Positions 52,175 to 60,984 are shown, numbered from the stretch's first letter. The stretch: 64,000 nt of DNA from an uncultured Roseiflexaceae bacterium (GCA_937974195.1 CALJIC010000011.1:1-64000), one strand, 5' to 3'. Program-made: numbers and translations. The notes: generated by a model from the letters alone, not told the origin.

Positions 52175-53446
52175 GTGACACGAACGATTGCTATCCTCCA
52201 CTACGCCGGCCCGCCCACCGTTGGCGGCGTCGAGGCAACCATGGCCGCCCACGCCCGCGTGATGGCCGAGGACGGCCACCACGTGCGCCTGGTCGTCGGC
52301 CGCGGCGGCCCGACGCCGGGCGCCGAGGTGCTCGTTGTGCCCGAGCTCGGCTCGCGCGGCCCAGAGATCGAGGAGGTGTCCGCCGAGCTCGCGGCGGGGC
52401 ACGCCGGCCCGGCCTTCGAGGCCCTCACGGCCCGCATCACCGAGCTGCTTGCGCCGGCCCTCGCTGGCTGCGATGTCGTCCTGGTGCACAACGTCCTGAC
52501 GCTGCACAAGAACCTGGCGCTCACCGCCGCCCTGCACCGCCTGCACAGCGCCGGCCTCGCGCCGCACATCGTCGCCTGGTGCCACGACTTCGCCTGGCTG
52601 GACCCGCTCTACACCCCCGAGCTGCACGAAGGCTACCCCTGGAAGCTGCTGCGCACCCCCTGGCCCGGCGCGCGCTACGTCGTGGTCTCCGAGGACCGCC
52701 GCTCCATGCTGGCCGGCCTGCTGGGCCTGCCGCCCGAGCAGATCGTCGTCGTCACGCCCGGCGTGGACCTCGCCGCGTTCCTCAAGCTCGAGCCCGACAC
52801 GCTCGCGCTGGCCCGCCGGCTCGACCTGCTGGAGGCCGACCCGCTGCTGCTGCTGCCGGCGCGCGTCACCCGCCGCAAGAACATCGAGCTGGCGATCGCC
52901 ATCACCGGCGCGCTGCGCGCGCAGCGCCAGGCCGAAGGATGCGCCTCGCCGCGGCTGGTCGTCACCGGCCCGCCCGGCCCGCACAACCCGGCCAACGCCG
53001 CCTACCTCGAGCAGCTCAAGGAGCTGCGGCGCGCCACCGGGGACGAGCGCTCGGTCGTCTTCCTCTACGAGGCCTACACCGACGCCGAGGGCCAGCCGCG
53101 CCCGGTCTCGGACGCGATGCTCGCCGACCTGTTCAAGCTCGCGGATGGGCTGCTCTTCCCGAGCCGCTACGAGGGCTTCGGCATCCCGATCCTCGAGGCC
53201 GCCCTCGCAGGCATCCCGATCTTCTGCAGCGATATCCCGCCCTTTCGCGATACCGCCGGCGACGCCGCGCTGCGCTTCGACCTCGAGGCGCCGCCCGAGC
53301 AGATCGCCGCGCGTATCGCCGCGGCCCTCCAGGAGGACCGCCGCGCGGCGCTGCGCCGCCAGGTGCGGACCCAGTACACCTGGGAAGCAATCTACCGCCG
53401 CGATATTGTCCCGCTGCTCCAAGAGGAGCGCTCTCCCGCCGTCTGA
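52175..53446 (+). CDS. Glycosyltransferase family 4 protein
   Basis: 423 residues, GT-B fold. Donor and acceptor halves are clear: ILHYAGPPTVGGVEATMAAHA at the N terminus, CHDFAWLDPLYTP near 145, LLLPARVTRRKNIELAIAI near 228, LFKLADGLLFPSRYEGFGIPILEAALAGIP near 320 with the E-x7-E retaining-GT4 motif, and FCSDIPPFRDTAGDAALRFD near 350. It starts with GTG after ATAGGAGCC. By neighbourhood it could be the mannosyltransferase that extends glucosyl-3-phosphoglycerate (MggA-like), since MggA is also a GT4, but that is inference; sucrose-type or envelope glycosyltransfer remain possible. 87 bases before the fusion gene. Confidence 0.85.
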   Translation: MTRTIAILHYAGPPTVGGVEATMAAHARVMAEDGHHVRLVVGRGGPTPGAEVLVVPELGSRGPEIEEVSAELAAGHAGPAFEALTARITELLAPALAGCDVVLVHNVLTLHKNLALTAALHRLHSAGLAPHIVAWCHDFAWLDPLYTPELHEGYPWKLLRTPWPGARYVVVSEDRRSMLAGLLGLPPEQIVVVTPGVDLAAFLKLEPDTLALARRLDLLEADPLLLLPARVTRRKNIELAIAITGALRAQRQAEGCASPRLVVTGPPGPHNPANAAYLEQLKELRRATGDERSVVFLYEAYTDAEGQPRPVSDAMLADLFKLADGLLFPSRYEGFGIPILEAALAGIPIFCSDIPPFRDTAGDAALRFDLEAPPEQIAARIAAALQEDRRAALRRQVRTQYTWEAIYRRDIVPLLQEERSPAV

Positions 53447-53533
53447 ATGACGAAGGGCTGTGGGTGGTCGACGACGCCGTCACCAGTGGGCCATGCACGT
53501 CCGTCGTCTGTCGCCTGAAAGGAGAGGTGAAGT

Positions 53534-55420
53534 ATGACCGAACCACAGTACAGCCGGGAGTCCCAAGAGAGGCCCGCCGCCCCCGGCGAATACATCGTCC
53601 TGCTGCCCGTCATCGATATCGACGAGGCCATACGGCTCGCGCCGATCGCCGCGGCGATCGCCCGCTATAACAACGGCAGCGTGCTGGTCGTCAGCGTCGT
53701 CGTCGTCCCCGAGGACCAGTCGCTCAGCGACGGGGTGTTGGACGCGCGGCGGGTGCGCGCCGAGCTCGACGCCGTCCCCGCCTTCAATATCAGCGACCCG
53801 GTCTCGGTGCGCCCGACGGTCGTCGTGGCCCACTCGCTGGGCGAGGGCATCCGCACCGCCGCGGAGGAGCAGGGGGCCGACCTCGTGGTGCTCGGCTGGC
53901 AGGAGGACTCGTCCTCCTCCGAGCGCCTGTTCGGCCCGCCGATCGACGAGCTGCTGCGCACCCCGCCCTGCGATGTCGTCGTCATCCGGCTGCACGGCGA
54001 GGAGCGCTGGCAGCGCCTGCTCCTGCCGGTCCGCGGCGGGCCGCACACCCCGCTCGCCTGCAACATCGCGTTCGCCCTCGCCGACTACGCCGACGCCAGC
54101 GTGACCGTGCTGTACGCCTCCGACCCGCGCCAGCCGGACGACCTGGTCGCCCGCGAGAGCCTCCAGTCGCTGCGCTCGATGCCGCGCATCAGCCGCTGGC
54201 TCGAGCGCGCCATCCCCGCCCGCCAGGCGATCCTCGCCGAGGCGCCCGACCACCAGGCGATCGTGCTCGGCGTCACGGGGCGGCGCGGCGACCCGGAGGC
54301 GCCGATCGGCCCGCTGGCCGACCAGATCATGCGCAGCGCCCAGAGCACGGTGGTGCTCGTGCGCCACCGCATGGCCCAGGCCGAAGAGAACGCCCAGCAG
54401 CTCTGGCAGCAGCAGCGCGACCTCTCGGCCACGGTGGACCGCTGGTTCGCCGAGAACACCTTCAGCAGCGCCGAGTTCGAGGACATCCAGCGCCTGCTGG
54501 CGCTCAAGCGACAGCAGGGGGTGACGATCAGCCTGGCCCTCCCGGCGCTCAACGAGGAGGAGACGATCGGCGAGATCATCGCGTCGGTGAAGAGCGCGCT
54601 GGTGGAGGAGGTGCCGCTGCTGGACGAGGTGGTGCTGATCGACAGCGGCTCGGTCGACCGGACGCGCGAGATCGCCCGCGAGCACGGCATCCCGGTCTAC
54701 ATCCACCAGCACATCCTGCCGCAGTACGGCGCCTTCGTCGGCAAGGGCGAGGCGCTGTGGAAGAGCCTCTACGTCCTGAAGGGGGATATCGTCGCCTGGG
54801 TGGACACCGACATCAAGAACTTCCACCCGCGCTTCGTCTACGGCATCCTGGGGCCGCTGCTGCGCGAGCCGCGCCTGATGTACTGTAAAGGGTTCTACCG
54901 CCGCCCGATCCAGGTGGGCGAGTCGATCGCCGCGACCGGCGGCGGGCGGGTCACCGAGCTGACCGCGCGGCCGCTGCTGAACCTGTTCTACCCCGAGCTC
55001 TCCGGTATCGTCCAGCCGCTCTCGGGCGAGTACGCTGCCCGGCGCGCCGCGGTGGAGTGGGCGCCGTTCTTCACCGGCTACGGCGTGGAGACCGGCCTGC
55101 TGATCGATATCCTCGAGCAGCACGGGCTGAACGCCATCGCTCAGGTGGACCTGCAGCAGCGCATTCACCGCAACCAGGAGCTCCTCCCGCTCTCGCGGAT
55201 GGCCTTCGCGATCATCCAGGTGGTGATGCAGCGCCTCGAGCAGCGCCAGCGCGTGCAGCTGCTCGAGCCGGTCAACCAGAGCATGAAGCTCATCCAGTAC
55301 GCGGACAACGAGGGCTTCCGCCTCGAGGTGCGCGAGATCCGCGACCACGAGCGCCCGCCGATGGCCAGCATCCCCGAGTACCGCCGGCTGCGCGGGCTGC
55401 CCCCGATGCGCAAGCAGTAG
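53534..55420 (+). CDS. Fusion of two UspA domains with glucosyl-3-phosphoglycerate synthase-like GT2
   Basis: 628 residues. Residues 18-155 and 157-290 are universal-stress-protein domains. The second has GVTGRRGDPEAPIGP near 245, the ATP-binding spacing G-x2-G-x9-G with Pro in place of the usual Ser/Thr; the first (VVLGWQEDSSSSERL) lacks it. After a linker (290-328) comes a GT-A glycosyltransferase: SLALPALNEEETIGEII near 331, LIDSGSVDRTREIA near 368, VGKGEALWKSLYVLKGDIV near 400, the metal/sugar Asp motif WVDTDIKNFHPRFVYG near 422, GGGRVTELTARPLLNLFYPEL near 470 and FFTGYGVETGLLIDI near 515. These are the marks of GpgS, which makes glucosyl-3-phosphoglycerate from NDP-glucose and 3-phosphoglycerate. 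GGAGAGGTGA precedes the ATG. Confidence 0.85.
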   Translation: MTEPQYSRESQERPAAPGEYIVLLPVIDIDEAIRLAPIAAAIARYNNGSVLVVSVVVVPEDQSLSDGVLDARRVRAELDAVPAFNISDPVSVRPTVVVAHSLGEGIRTAAEEQGADLVVLGWQEDSSSSERLFGPPIDELLRTPPCDVVVIRLHGEERWQRLLLPVRGGPHTPLACNIAFALADYADASVTVLYASDPRQPDDLVARESLQSLRSMPRISRWLERAIPARQAILAEAPDHQAIVLGVTGRRGDPEAPIGPLADQIMRSAQSTVVLVRHRMAQAEENAQQLWQQQRDLSATVDRWFAENTFSSAEFEDIQRLLALKRQQGVTISLALPALNEEETIGEIIASVKSALVEEVPLLDEVVLIDSGSVDRTREIAREHGIPVYIHQHILPQYGAFVGKGEALWKSLYVLKGDIVAWVDTDIKNFHPRFVYGILGPLLREPRLMYCKGFYRRPIQVGESIAATGGGRVTELTARPLLNLFYPELSGIVQPLSGEYAARRAAVEWAPFFTGYGVETGLLIDILEQHGLNAIAQVDLQQRIHRNQELLPLSRMAFAIIQVVMQRLEQRQRVQLLEPVNQSMKLIQYADNEGFRLEVREIRDHERPPMASIPEYRRLRGLPPMRKQ

Positions 55421-55479
55421 GCGCCTGTCCCGTTCGGCTGCCGGCGGCGCGGCTGCCGTGTTCCGCGGCGCATACGCGA

Positions 55480-55521
55480 AGCCCGGGCTGAGAGGAGCTG
55501 TGTCGCTCCCCAGCCCGGGCT
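55480..55521. terminator. Terminator after the UspA/GpgS fusion
   Basis: AGCCCGGGCTG and CAGCCCGGGCT, 11 base pairs, with inner GGAGC/GCTCC. No T-run. Serves the plus-strand gene; the convergent minus-strand gene ends 74 bases further. Confidence 0.7.
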
Positions 55522-55594
55522 CGCTGTTCGCAGAAGTTTCGCGGTGAGGTTCGTGGCGCCAGGCGCCCCTTGGCAGCGGCCAGCGGCCTGGCAT

Positions 55595-56788
55595 CTACCC
55601 CCCGGCGACGACCTCGCTGGGCACATCGCCGCCCGACGCCTGGCGGCGCACATCCGATCCGAGCAGCCCGCTGCGCCCCATCCGCCAGATCACCGGGCCC
55701 AGCCGGGCGCCGAAGCGCTCGATGAACTGCTGGCGGCTGCGGCTTGCCTGGTAGCGCTCGCGCACGAGCTCGGCGAACGACTCCAGGGGCGGCTCGCCGA
55801 CGGTCCGCTCGGCGACCGGCGGGAGCGGCAGCACATAGAACTGCACATCGTCGAGGCCAAACGTCGCCGCCATGTCGACGAGCGCAGGCATCGAGCTGAA
55901 GCGCGGCTCCAGGCTGATCCGCCCGCGCACGAACATCCCCAGATCGTGCGCCATGCTCACCGCCTCAACCAGCGCTGCCCGCGCCTCCTTCACGTCGAGC
56001 ACCGCCATGGCATCGAACGCGAAGCAGAGCCCCTCGCAGCCCTGGCTGCGCAGCGCCTCGAGCAGCTCCCGATCCAGCCGCTCGAAGTCCACGCTCGCCT
56101 CCCACCTGATCCCGAGCCGTGCCTCACGCAGCCGGCCGAGCAGCGCCCGCAGCCAGGCCCGGTCGTGTGTCAGCGGCGCCCCGGCGAGCAGGAAGTGCAA
56201 GATGCCGTGCTCGTGGGCGACGCTGCGGATCTCGGAGACGAGCAGCGCCGGGTTGCGCATCTGATAGGTGCCGCCCACGCGCCGCCCGATCAGCAGCGGC
56301 GTCCGCAGGTCGCCAGTGCTGGTGTGCATCGGGTAGTGCTCGAGCGGCAGCAGGTGCCGGGCTGGGAATGGCAGCGCGTCGAGGTCATCATCGAGCGCTA
56401 GCAGCACGTCGATAATAACGTTTTGTTCATCCTTAGAGGGCGACCGGCAGTGGTCGGCGGGCCGCAGCGCGCTGGCGACCTCGTGGCCGCTGGCCCACTC
56501 GCGCATGCTGAGGCAGAGGTGGAGCACCGCGGCGCCGCAGGAGGCCAGCCGGGGCTCGACGGCCAGCCGCGCCTCCGCGCTTTCGGAGACGAGCAGCGCG
56601 ACGTGTGGTCGAAAGGTCTGCAGCGATGCCAGCCGGTCACCGTTTGGGGTCGTGCCACGTACCGCCAGGTCGTAGATGCGAACGATGTGGCGCTGTTGCT
56701 CGAGCAGGGCGGCGACATACGCCAGAGGGAGCGGCGGCGCTGCTGCAGTCTCTTGCGGATGAGGTAACGCGACGAGCGCGATCTTCAC
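55595..56788 (-). CDS. Radical-SAM/B12-binding-like protein lacking the Fe-S cysteines
   Basis: 397 residues, GTG start after GGAAGGG. The overall plan follows B12-binding radical SAM proteins: an N-terminal Rossmann-like region (LALPHPQ to IVRIYDLAV, then FRPHVALLVSESAEA), the linker ALPFPARHLLPLEHYPMHTS near 138, and a TIM-barrel-like half (IRWEASVDFERLDRELLEALRSQGCEGLCFAFD, around 228-262 as position guide; MAHDLGMFVRGRISLE near 285). Where CxxxCxxC should occur after the ARHLLP segment the text reads LIGRRVGGTYQMRNPALLVSEI, and no CX3CX2C exists anywhere. So it cannot hold a SAM-type 4Fe-4S cluster in the usual way. Function unknown. Confidence 0.6.
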   Translation of the reverse strand: MKIALVALPHPQETAAAPPLPLAYVAALLEQQRHIVRIYDLAVRGTTPNGDRLASLQTFRPHVALLVSESAEARLAVEPRLASCGAAVLHLCLSMREWASGHEVASALRPADHCRSPSKDEQNVIIDVLLALDDDLDALPFPARHLLPLEHYPMHTSTGDLRTPLLIGRRVGGTYQMRNPALLVSEIRSVAHEHGILHFLLAGAPLTHDRAWLRALLGRLREARLGIRWEASVDFERLDRELLEALRSQGCEGLCFAFDAMAVLDVKEARAALVEAVSMAHDLGMFVRGRISLEPRFSSMPALVDMAATFGLDDVQFYVLPLPPVAERTVGEPPLESFAELVRERYQASRSRQQFIERFGARLGPVIWRMGRSGLLGSDVRRQASGGDVPSEVVAGG

Positions 56789-56918
56789 GAGTCAACCCTT
56801 CCAGGCACGTGCCAACCTGGTGACCTACCGTAACGATCAGTCTACCAGCGTGCGCTAATCCGGGTATGAACCCATGTGCCCTTCAGCTAACAATTCCTTC
56901 ATCTCGCGCGGCCGATGG

Positions 56919-56990
56919 GGAAGTGGGAGGGCGTTGCCTCCCGGAAAACCGTGCCCTCCGCCGCTCTGGGGATAGAGCAGATGCGGAGGG
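56919..56990. repeat. Partial composite hairpin repeat
   Basis: GTGGGAGGGCGTTGCCTCCC, then GGAAAACC, CCTCCGCCGCTCTG, GGGATAGAGCAGATGCGGAGGG: outer arms as in other copies with a shrunken centre. Lies 49 bases from the histidine kinase stop. Confidence 0.5.
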
Positions 56991-57038
56991 CAGCTGGCCC
57001 CGCACAGCCGCGCGGGCGTGAGCCCGCTGCGCGACGAG

Positions 57039-59279
57039 TCAGGAGCCGACGGTGCGCTCGCGGCTCGACTGCGGGAGCGCGACGGTGAAGCAGGTGCCGA
57101 CGCCCTCCTCGCTCTCGACCCACATCCGCCCGCCGTGCCCTTCCACGATCTGCTGGCAGATGGCGAGCCCAAGCCCGAGGTGCTGGTCCGGGCCGTTGGT
57201 GTGCTTCGCGACGCGGTAGAAGCGGTTGAAGATCTTGCCCAGCTCGGCCGCCGGGATACCGACGCCCGTATCGCGCACGCGCAGCCAGATCTCGTCGTCG
57301 TGCGTCTCCGCGCTGACGGTGATCGTGCCGCCGGGCGGCGTGGCCTTGATCGCATTCTCGACCAGGTTGGTCAGCACCTGCCCGATCCGGGCGCTATCGC
57401 ACCAGCACTCTGGGAGCTGCTCCGCCACCTGGTTGACCAGCGTCAGCCCGCGCTCCTCGGCCTGCAGCGTGAGGCGGTTCAGCGTGCCGGTGATCAGCAG
57501 CGACAGGTCGCTCCACTGCGGGTTGAGCGAGAGGCGCCCGGCCTTGAGGCGGTTGAACTCCAGCAGCTCGGCGATCCGCCCCTTGAGCTGCTCGATCTGC
57601 CCGTCCGCCATCTGCAGGAAGTCCTGCTGGAGCGCCGTCAGGGCACCAGCGCGCCCCTGCAGCACGACCTTGACGAAGCCGTTGAGCGAGTGGAGCGGGT
57701 TGCGCAGCTCGTGCGAGACCATGGAGATGAACTCGACGCGCGCCCGCTCCTCAGCCTTCTGGCTGCTGATATCGTGCAGGACGATCGCGACCAGCGGGTC
57801 GGAGCTGACATCGTGGTGCACGGCCGACGCAAATGCCTGATAGTAGCGCTCGTCGTCCTCGTCTTCGCCCGGCGTATCGAGCTTCAGCTCGGCGACGGCG
57901 GAGGAGTTGCTGCTCTCGGCCTGCACGCCGGCGGCCAGCTCCACGAGCCGCTCGCGCACCGTCTGCCCCGCAACGGTCTCCTTGAGCAGCTGCTCGCCGA
58001 GCGGATTGGCCAGCACAACCTGGCCGGCGCCGTCGACCACCACCAGGCCGTCGTTGATATCGCGCATCACCGCCTCGAGCAGCCGCTGCTGGCTGTGCAG
58101 GCGGCTGTGCAGCTCGGCGTTGCCGATCGCGATGCCGGCCTGGGAGGCGAAGGCGGCCAGGTGGCGCGCATCGCTGCTCGAGAAGGCGGCGAAGGTGGCG
58201 CTGACCACGGTGAGCGCCCCGCGCGGCGGCCCGTCGCCGACGAAGAGCGGCACGCTGAGCACCGAGCGCACGCCGGCATCCGCGATCTCCGCGATCTCCG
58301 CGTCCAGCGCGGCGTCGGCGGCGATCACCGGGACCTGCTGCTGCATCACGCGGCGGGTGAGCGGCTCCGCCCACGGGCAGTGTCCGGAGCCGTCGGCGCT
58401 GTAGGTGTGGTGCTTCATGACGCCGTCCAGCTCGAGCGACAGCGCCATGGCGTGAATCCGCTCGGCCCCGAAGGTGTGGACGGTGCTGTCCACGATCTGG
58501 GTCAGCACCTCATCCAGACTGAGCGTGCTGGTGATGACGCGCAGGCCTTCCTCGAGGGCGTGGCGCTCGCGCATGCGCGCCCGCAGTTCGTTGGTGATGC
58601 GCTCCAGCTCCTCGACCCGCGCCTCGCGGTTCTGCTGCTCGATGCGCAGCTTCTGGTTCAGCGCCGCGTTCCGGCGCTGCATCGATGCGCTCGTCCAGAT
58701 CGCCACAGCGCCGAACCCCAGGCTGCCCAGCAGCAGGCCCCACTCCCTGAGCAGCTCGGTGCCGTCGAGCGCCGGTGTGCCGACGTACCGCGAGAACAGG
58801 TAGACCGGGCCGAGCAGGAACGGCGTGACCGTTCCGACCGGCGTCTGCCCGTAGCCGGCGAGCACGCGCAGGGCGATCAGAAGATACAGCGGGAAGATCC
58901 CGTCGCCGATCGCGGTGGCCTGGGCCAGCAGCGCCAGCGCGAACAGCACATCGGCCACGATTGCGGCCCAGCCGATCGTCACGCGCGAGAAGGCCGCGCG
59001 CAGCTGGCCGCGGCGCTCGGCCACCAGCAGCGCCAGCTGCACGCCGCTATAGGCGATGAGGGCGAACCATACTGGCGTGGGCAGGCCGGAGACGGCGAGC
59101 CACCACGCCAACCCGAGGCCGGGCACAGGAGCGAGCGCGCGGGACAGCTCCATGCGATGGTCCGCGAGCCAGGGTCGAGCGCGGGACAGAAAGGCATCTC
59201 CAGCAATCATGGCTTTTCTTAATCCGCTCGAACGGCGGGTTCGGTTATGGGGCGACGCCTGTTCGGAGCGCACCGTCAT
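57039..59279 (-). CDS. Membrane sensor histidine kinase with GAF and PAS domains
   Basis: 746 residues. Six or so hydrophobic helices (about residues 48-185) form a membrane sensor; a short coiled coil (200-245) leads to a GAF domain (about 250-400, LDEVLTQIVDSTVHTF), a PAS domain (405-520, VMRDINDGLVVVDGAGQVVLAN), then HisKA with the phosphorylation site FISMVSHELRNPLHSLNGF near 527 and HATPase_c with NLVENAIKATPPGG (N box), DTGVGIPAAELGKIFNRFYR and GLGLAICQQIVEGHGG. All ATPase boxes are intact. Begins seven bases after the stop of the OmpR-type regulator and is therefore in its operon. The signal sensed is unknown. Confidence 0.93.
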   Translation of the reverse strand: MTVRSEQASPHNRTRRSSGLRKAMIAGDAFLSRARPWLADHRMELSRALAPVPGLGLAWWLAVSGLPTPVWFALIAYSGVQLALLVAERRGQLRAAFSRVTIGWAAIVADVLFALALLAQATAIGDGIFPLYLLIALRVLAGYGQTPVGTVTPFLLGPVYLFSRYVGTPALDGTELLREWGLLLGSLGFGAVAIWTSASMQRRNAALNQKLRIEQQNREARVEELERITNELRARMRERHALEEGLRVITSTLSLDEVLTQIVDSTVHTFGAERIHAMALSLELDGVMKHHTYSADGSGHCPWAEPLTRRVMQQQVPVIAADAALDAEIAEIADAGVRSVLSVPLFVGDGPPRGALTVVSATFAAFSSSDARHLAAFASQAGIAIGNAELHSRLHSQQRLLEAVMRDINDGLVVVDGAGQVVLANPLGEQLLKETVAGQTVRERLVELAAGVQAESSNSSAVAELKLDTPGEDEDDERYYQAFASAVHHDVSSDPLVAIVLHDISSQKAEERARVEFISMVSHELRNPLHSLNGFVKVVLQGRAGALTALQQDFLQMADGQIEQLKGRIAELLEFNRLKAGRLSLNPQWSDLSLLITGTLNRLTLQAEERGLTLVNQVAEQLPECWCDSARIGQVLTNLVENAIKATPPGGTITVSAETHDDEIWLRVRDTGVGIPAAELGKIFNRFYRVAKHTNGPDQHLGLGLAICQQIVEGHGGRMWVESEEGVGTCFTVALPQSSRERTVGS

Positions 59280-59286
59280 ACCGGGG

Positions 59287-59967
59287 CTAGACCTCGAACT
59301 TGTAGCCGAGGTTGCGGACAGTGATCACGTGCTTCGGGTGCTCCGGATCCTCTTCGACCTTGGTGCGGAGGCGCCGAATGTAGACAGCGACGAGATTGCT
59401 CTCGCCCTCGTAGTCGTACCCCCAGACCTTGTTGAGGATCTGGCTGGTGTTGAGCACGCGGCCGGAGTTCTTCATCAGGTAGTACAGCAGGCGGAACTCG
59501 AGCGGCGTCAGCTCGACGGTGCGCCCGTTGGCGAAGAGCACCTTGTGCTCCACCGGATCCAGGGTGATGTCGCCGTGGCTCAGCCGCACCGACGGGTTGA
59601 GCATGTCGGCGTTGCGCCGGCGCAGCACCGCCTCGACGCGCGCCAACAGCTCGGAGGGCTCGAAGGGTTTGATCAGATAATCATCCCCGCCGATCTGGAG
59701 CCCCATGACGCGATCCTGCAGCTGTGAGCGGGCCGAGAGGAAGATGATCGGCACGTCGGATGTGCGGCGGATCTGGCGGCAGATGTCGAAGCCGCTCGCC
59801 TTTGGCATCATCACATCGAGCAGCACCAGATCTGGGTGGTGTTGCTCGATCGACTGCAGGATGCTCGGCCCATCGTACGCCTTGACAACTTGGTAGCCGG
59901 CCTCTTCGAGCAGATAGGAGGTGAGCTTCACGCTTGGCAGATCGTCGTCAGCAACAAGAATATGCAT
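59287..59967 (-). CDS. OmpR/PhoB-family response regulator
   Basis: 226 residues. Receiver domain with ILVADDDLPSVKL (acidic pair), phosphoacceptor Asp in LVLLDVMMPKASGFD near 52 and Lys in GGDDYLIKPFEPSEL near 103. Winged-helix DNA-binding domain from about 130 (ITLDPVEHKVLFANGRTVELTPLEFRLLYYL as position guide; ESNLVAVYIRRLRTKVE recognition helix). The start at 59967 is fixed by GAGGAG; the frame upstream to 60063 is not family-like. It precedes its histidine kinase in one operon, and its target genes cannot be inferred. Confidence 0.95.
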   Translation of the reverse strand: MHILVADDDLPSVKLTSYLLEEAGYQVVKAYDGPSILQSIEQHHPDLVLLDVMMPKASGFDICRQIRRTSDVPIIFLSARSQLQDRVMGLQIGGDDYLIKPFEPSELLARVEAVLRRRNADMLNPSVRLSHGDITLDPVEHKVLFANGRTVELTPLEFRLLYYLMKNSGRVLNTSQILNKVWGYDYEGESNLVAVYIRRLRTKVEEDPEHPKHVITVRNLGYKFEV

Positions 59968-60128
59968 CTCTGGGCTCCTCGGCACTACATGAATACAGGT
60001 CGAGGTTATGTGTGCTCCTAAAGTATGAACAGCGAATGTGATCGAAAAGTTACGCGACCGCAATACATTTCAGACTCTTCATTTTCATGACAGGGTTATG
60101 CTGTGGTCTCTCCGTATCCCTTGGAGGG

Positions 60129-60265
60129 GTGCGGGGAGGATTGCACCCCCGCATCTCCCTCTTCCCGCTGCTCTGCGGCGACTGTGTCGCCGCAGAGCAG
60201 CGGAAAAAAAGAGTCTGTGGAGGACCTGCGGCCCTCCACACCTCCCCGCAGGGGAGGTCAGTGGC
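60129..60265. repeat. Composite hairpin repeat, best full copy (inverted)
   Basis: In plus-strand order: GGGTGCGGGGAGGATTGCACCCCCGC arm region, CCCTCTTC spacer, a perfect 18-base-pair central stem (60165-60182 with 60186-60203, loop TGT), seven A residues, GTGGAGGACCTGCGGCCCTCCAC arm hairpin, and CCTCCCCGCAGGGGAGG. It is the 44.2 kb copy turned round. The whole 59968-60460 gap between divergent genes contains no gene other than this element and the tsaE promoter. Confidence 0.8.
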
Positions 60266-60444
60266 GGGCTGCTCAGATAGCTTTCCGCCAGGAGGTTGAA
60301 GGGTGCGGCGCCCTCACGTTCTTTTCCGCCGCCTGCGCGAGCCGGAGGGCGAGGTGTCCTCCGCGATCCTTCGGGAGTTACGGAGCGGGGCCGTACGAAG
60401 CCCGCGTTCCGCAGCACCGCCGTGCGAAGTTGGACATGCCGGTA

Positions 60445-60453
60445 TGCTACAAT
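60445..60453 (+). promoter_or_regulatory. Extended -10 promoter giving leaderless tsaE mRNA
   Basis: TGCTACAAT, with the ATG at 60461 only seven bases after the hexamer, i.e. at the predicted transcription start. Confidence 0.65.
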
Positions 60454-60460
60454 ACCGGAT

Positions 60461-60982
60461 ATGGCAGAACGACGCACAAGCTCCGTCCAGTCCCCGCACG
60501 AACTGGACTTCATCAGCCACAGCGCCGCCCAGACGATGCGGGTCGGGCAGCGCCTCGGCGAGCTCCTGCAGCCCGGCGATGTCGTGCTCCTGCTCGGCGA
60601 GTTCGGCGCCGGGAAGACTCACTTCGTCAAAGGGGTCGCGCAGGGGTTGGGCTCGACCGACCTGGTCAACAGCCCGAGCTTCGTGCTGATCAACGAGTAC
60701 CGCGCCGGCCCGCGCTTCGGGCACATGCCGATCTATCACGTCGACCTGTACCGCATCGAGCGGCCGGGCGAGCTGGCGGGCATCGGGCTGGACGAAGTGC
60801 TGGGCGGCGACGGGGTGTGCCTGATCGAGTGGGCCGAGCGCGCCGAGGGGTGGCTGCCGCACGACCGGCTGGCGGTCACGATCCAGCACCTGAGCGACAC
60901 CAAGCGCGTGCTGCGGTTCGCGCCGCACGGGCGGCGCTACGAGGAGCTCGTCTCCGCCTTCAAGAAGATGGCCTTCGCCTGA
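60461..60982 (+). CDS. tsaE: tRNA threonylcarbamoyladenosine biosynthesis ATPase TsaE
   Basis: About 173 residues. ATPase partner of TsaB and TsaD in making the t6A37 modification of ANN-decoding tRNAs. Walker A LLLGEFGAGKTHFVKGVAQGLG begins near residue 41, SPSFVLINEY near 70, IYHVDLYRIERPGELAGIGLDE near 87 with Walker-type acidic residues, and LIEWAERAEGWLP near 121. The ATG at 60461 reads AERRTSSVQSPHELDFISHSA and agrees with the family; the frame upstream crosses the repeat and the promoter. Directly followed by tsaB (two bases), a common pairing. Confidence 0.94.
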   Translation: MAERRTSSVQSPHELDFISHSAAQTMRVGQRLGELLQPGDVVLLLGEFGAGKTHFVKGVAQGLGSTDLVNSPSFVLINEYRAGPRFGHMPIYHVDLYRIERPGELAGIGLDEVLGGDGVCLIEWAERAEGWLPHDRLAVTIQHLSDTKRVLRFAPHGRRYEELVSAFKKMAFA

Positions 60983-60984
60983 CT

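Noticed and set aside
60204..60210. Composite repeat hairpin as an intrinsic terminator
   Set aside because: The A-run is on the plus-strand 3' side and a GGAAGAGGG follows on the minus strand, so neither strand has a U-tract after the stem.
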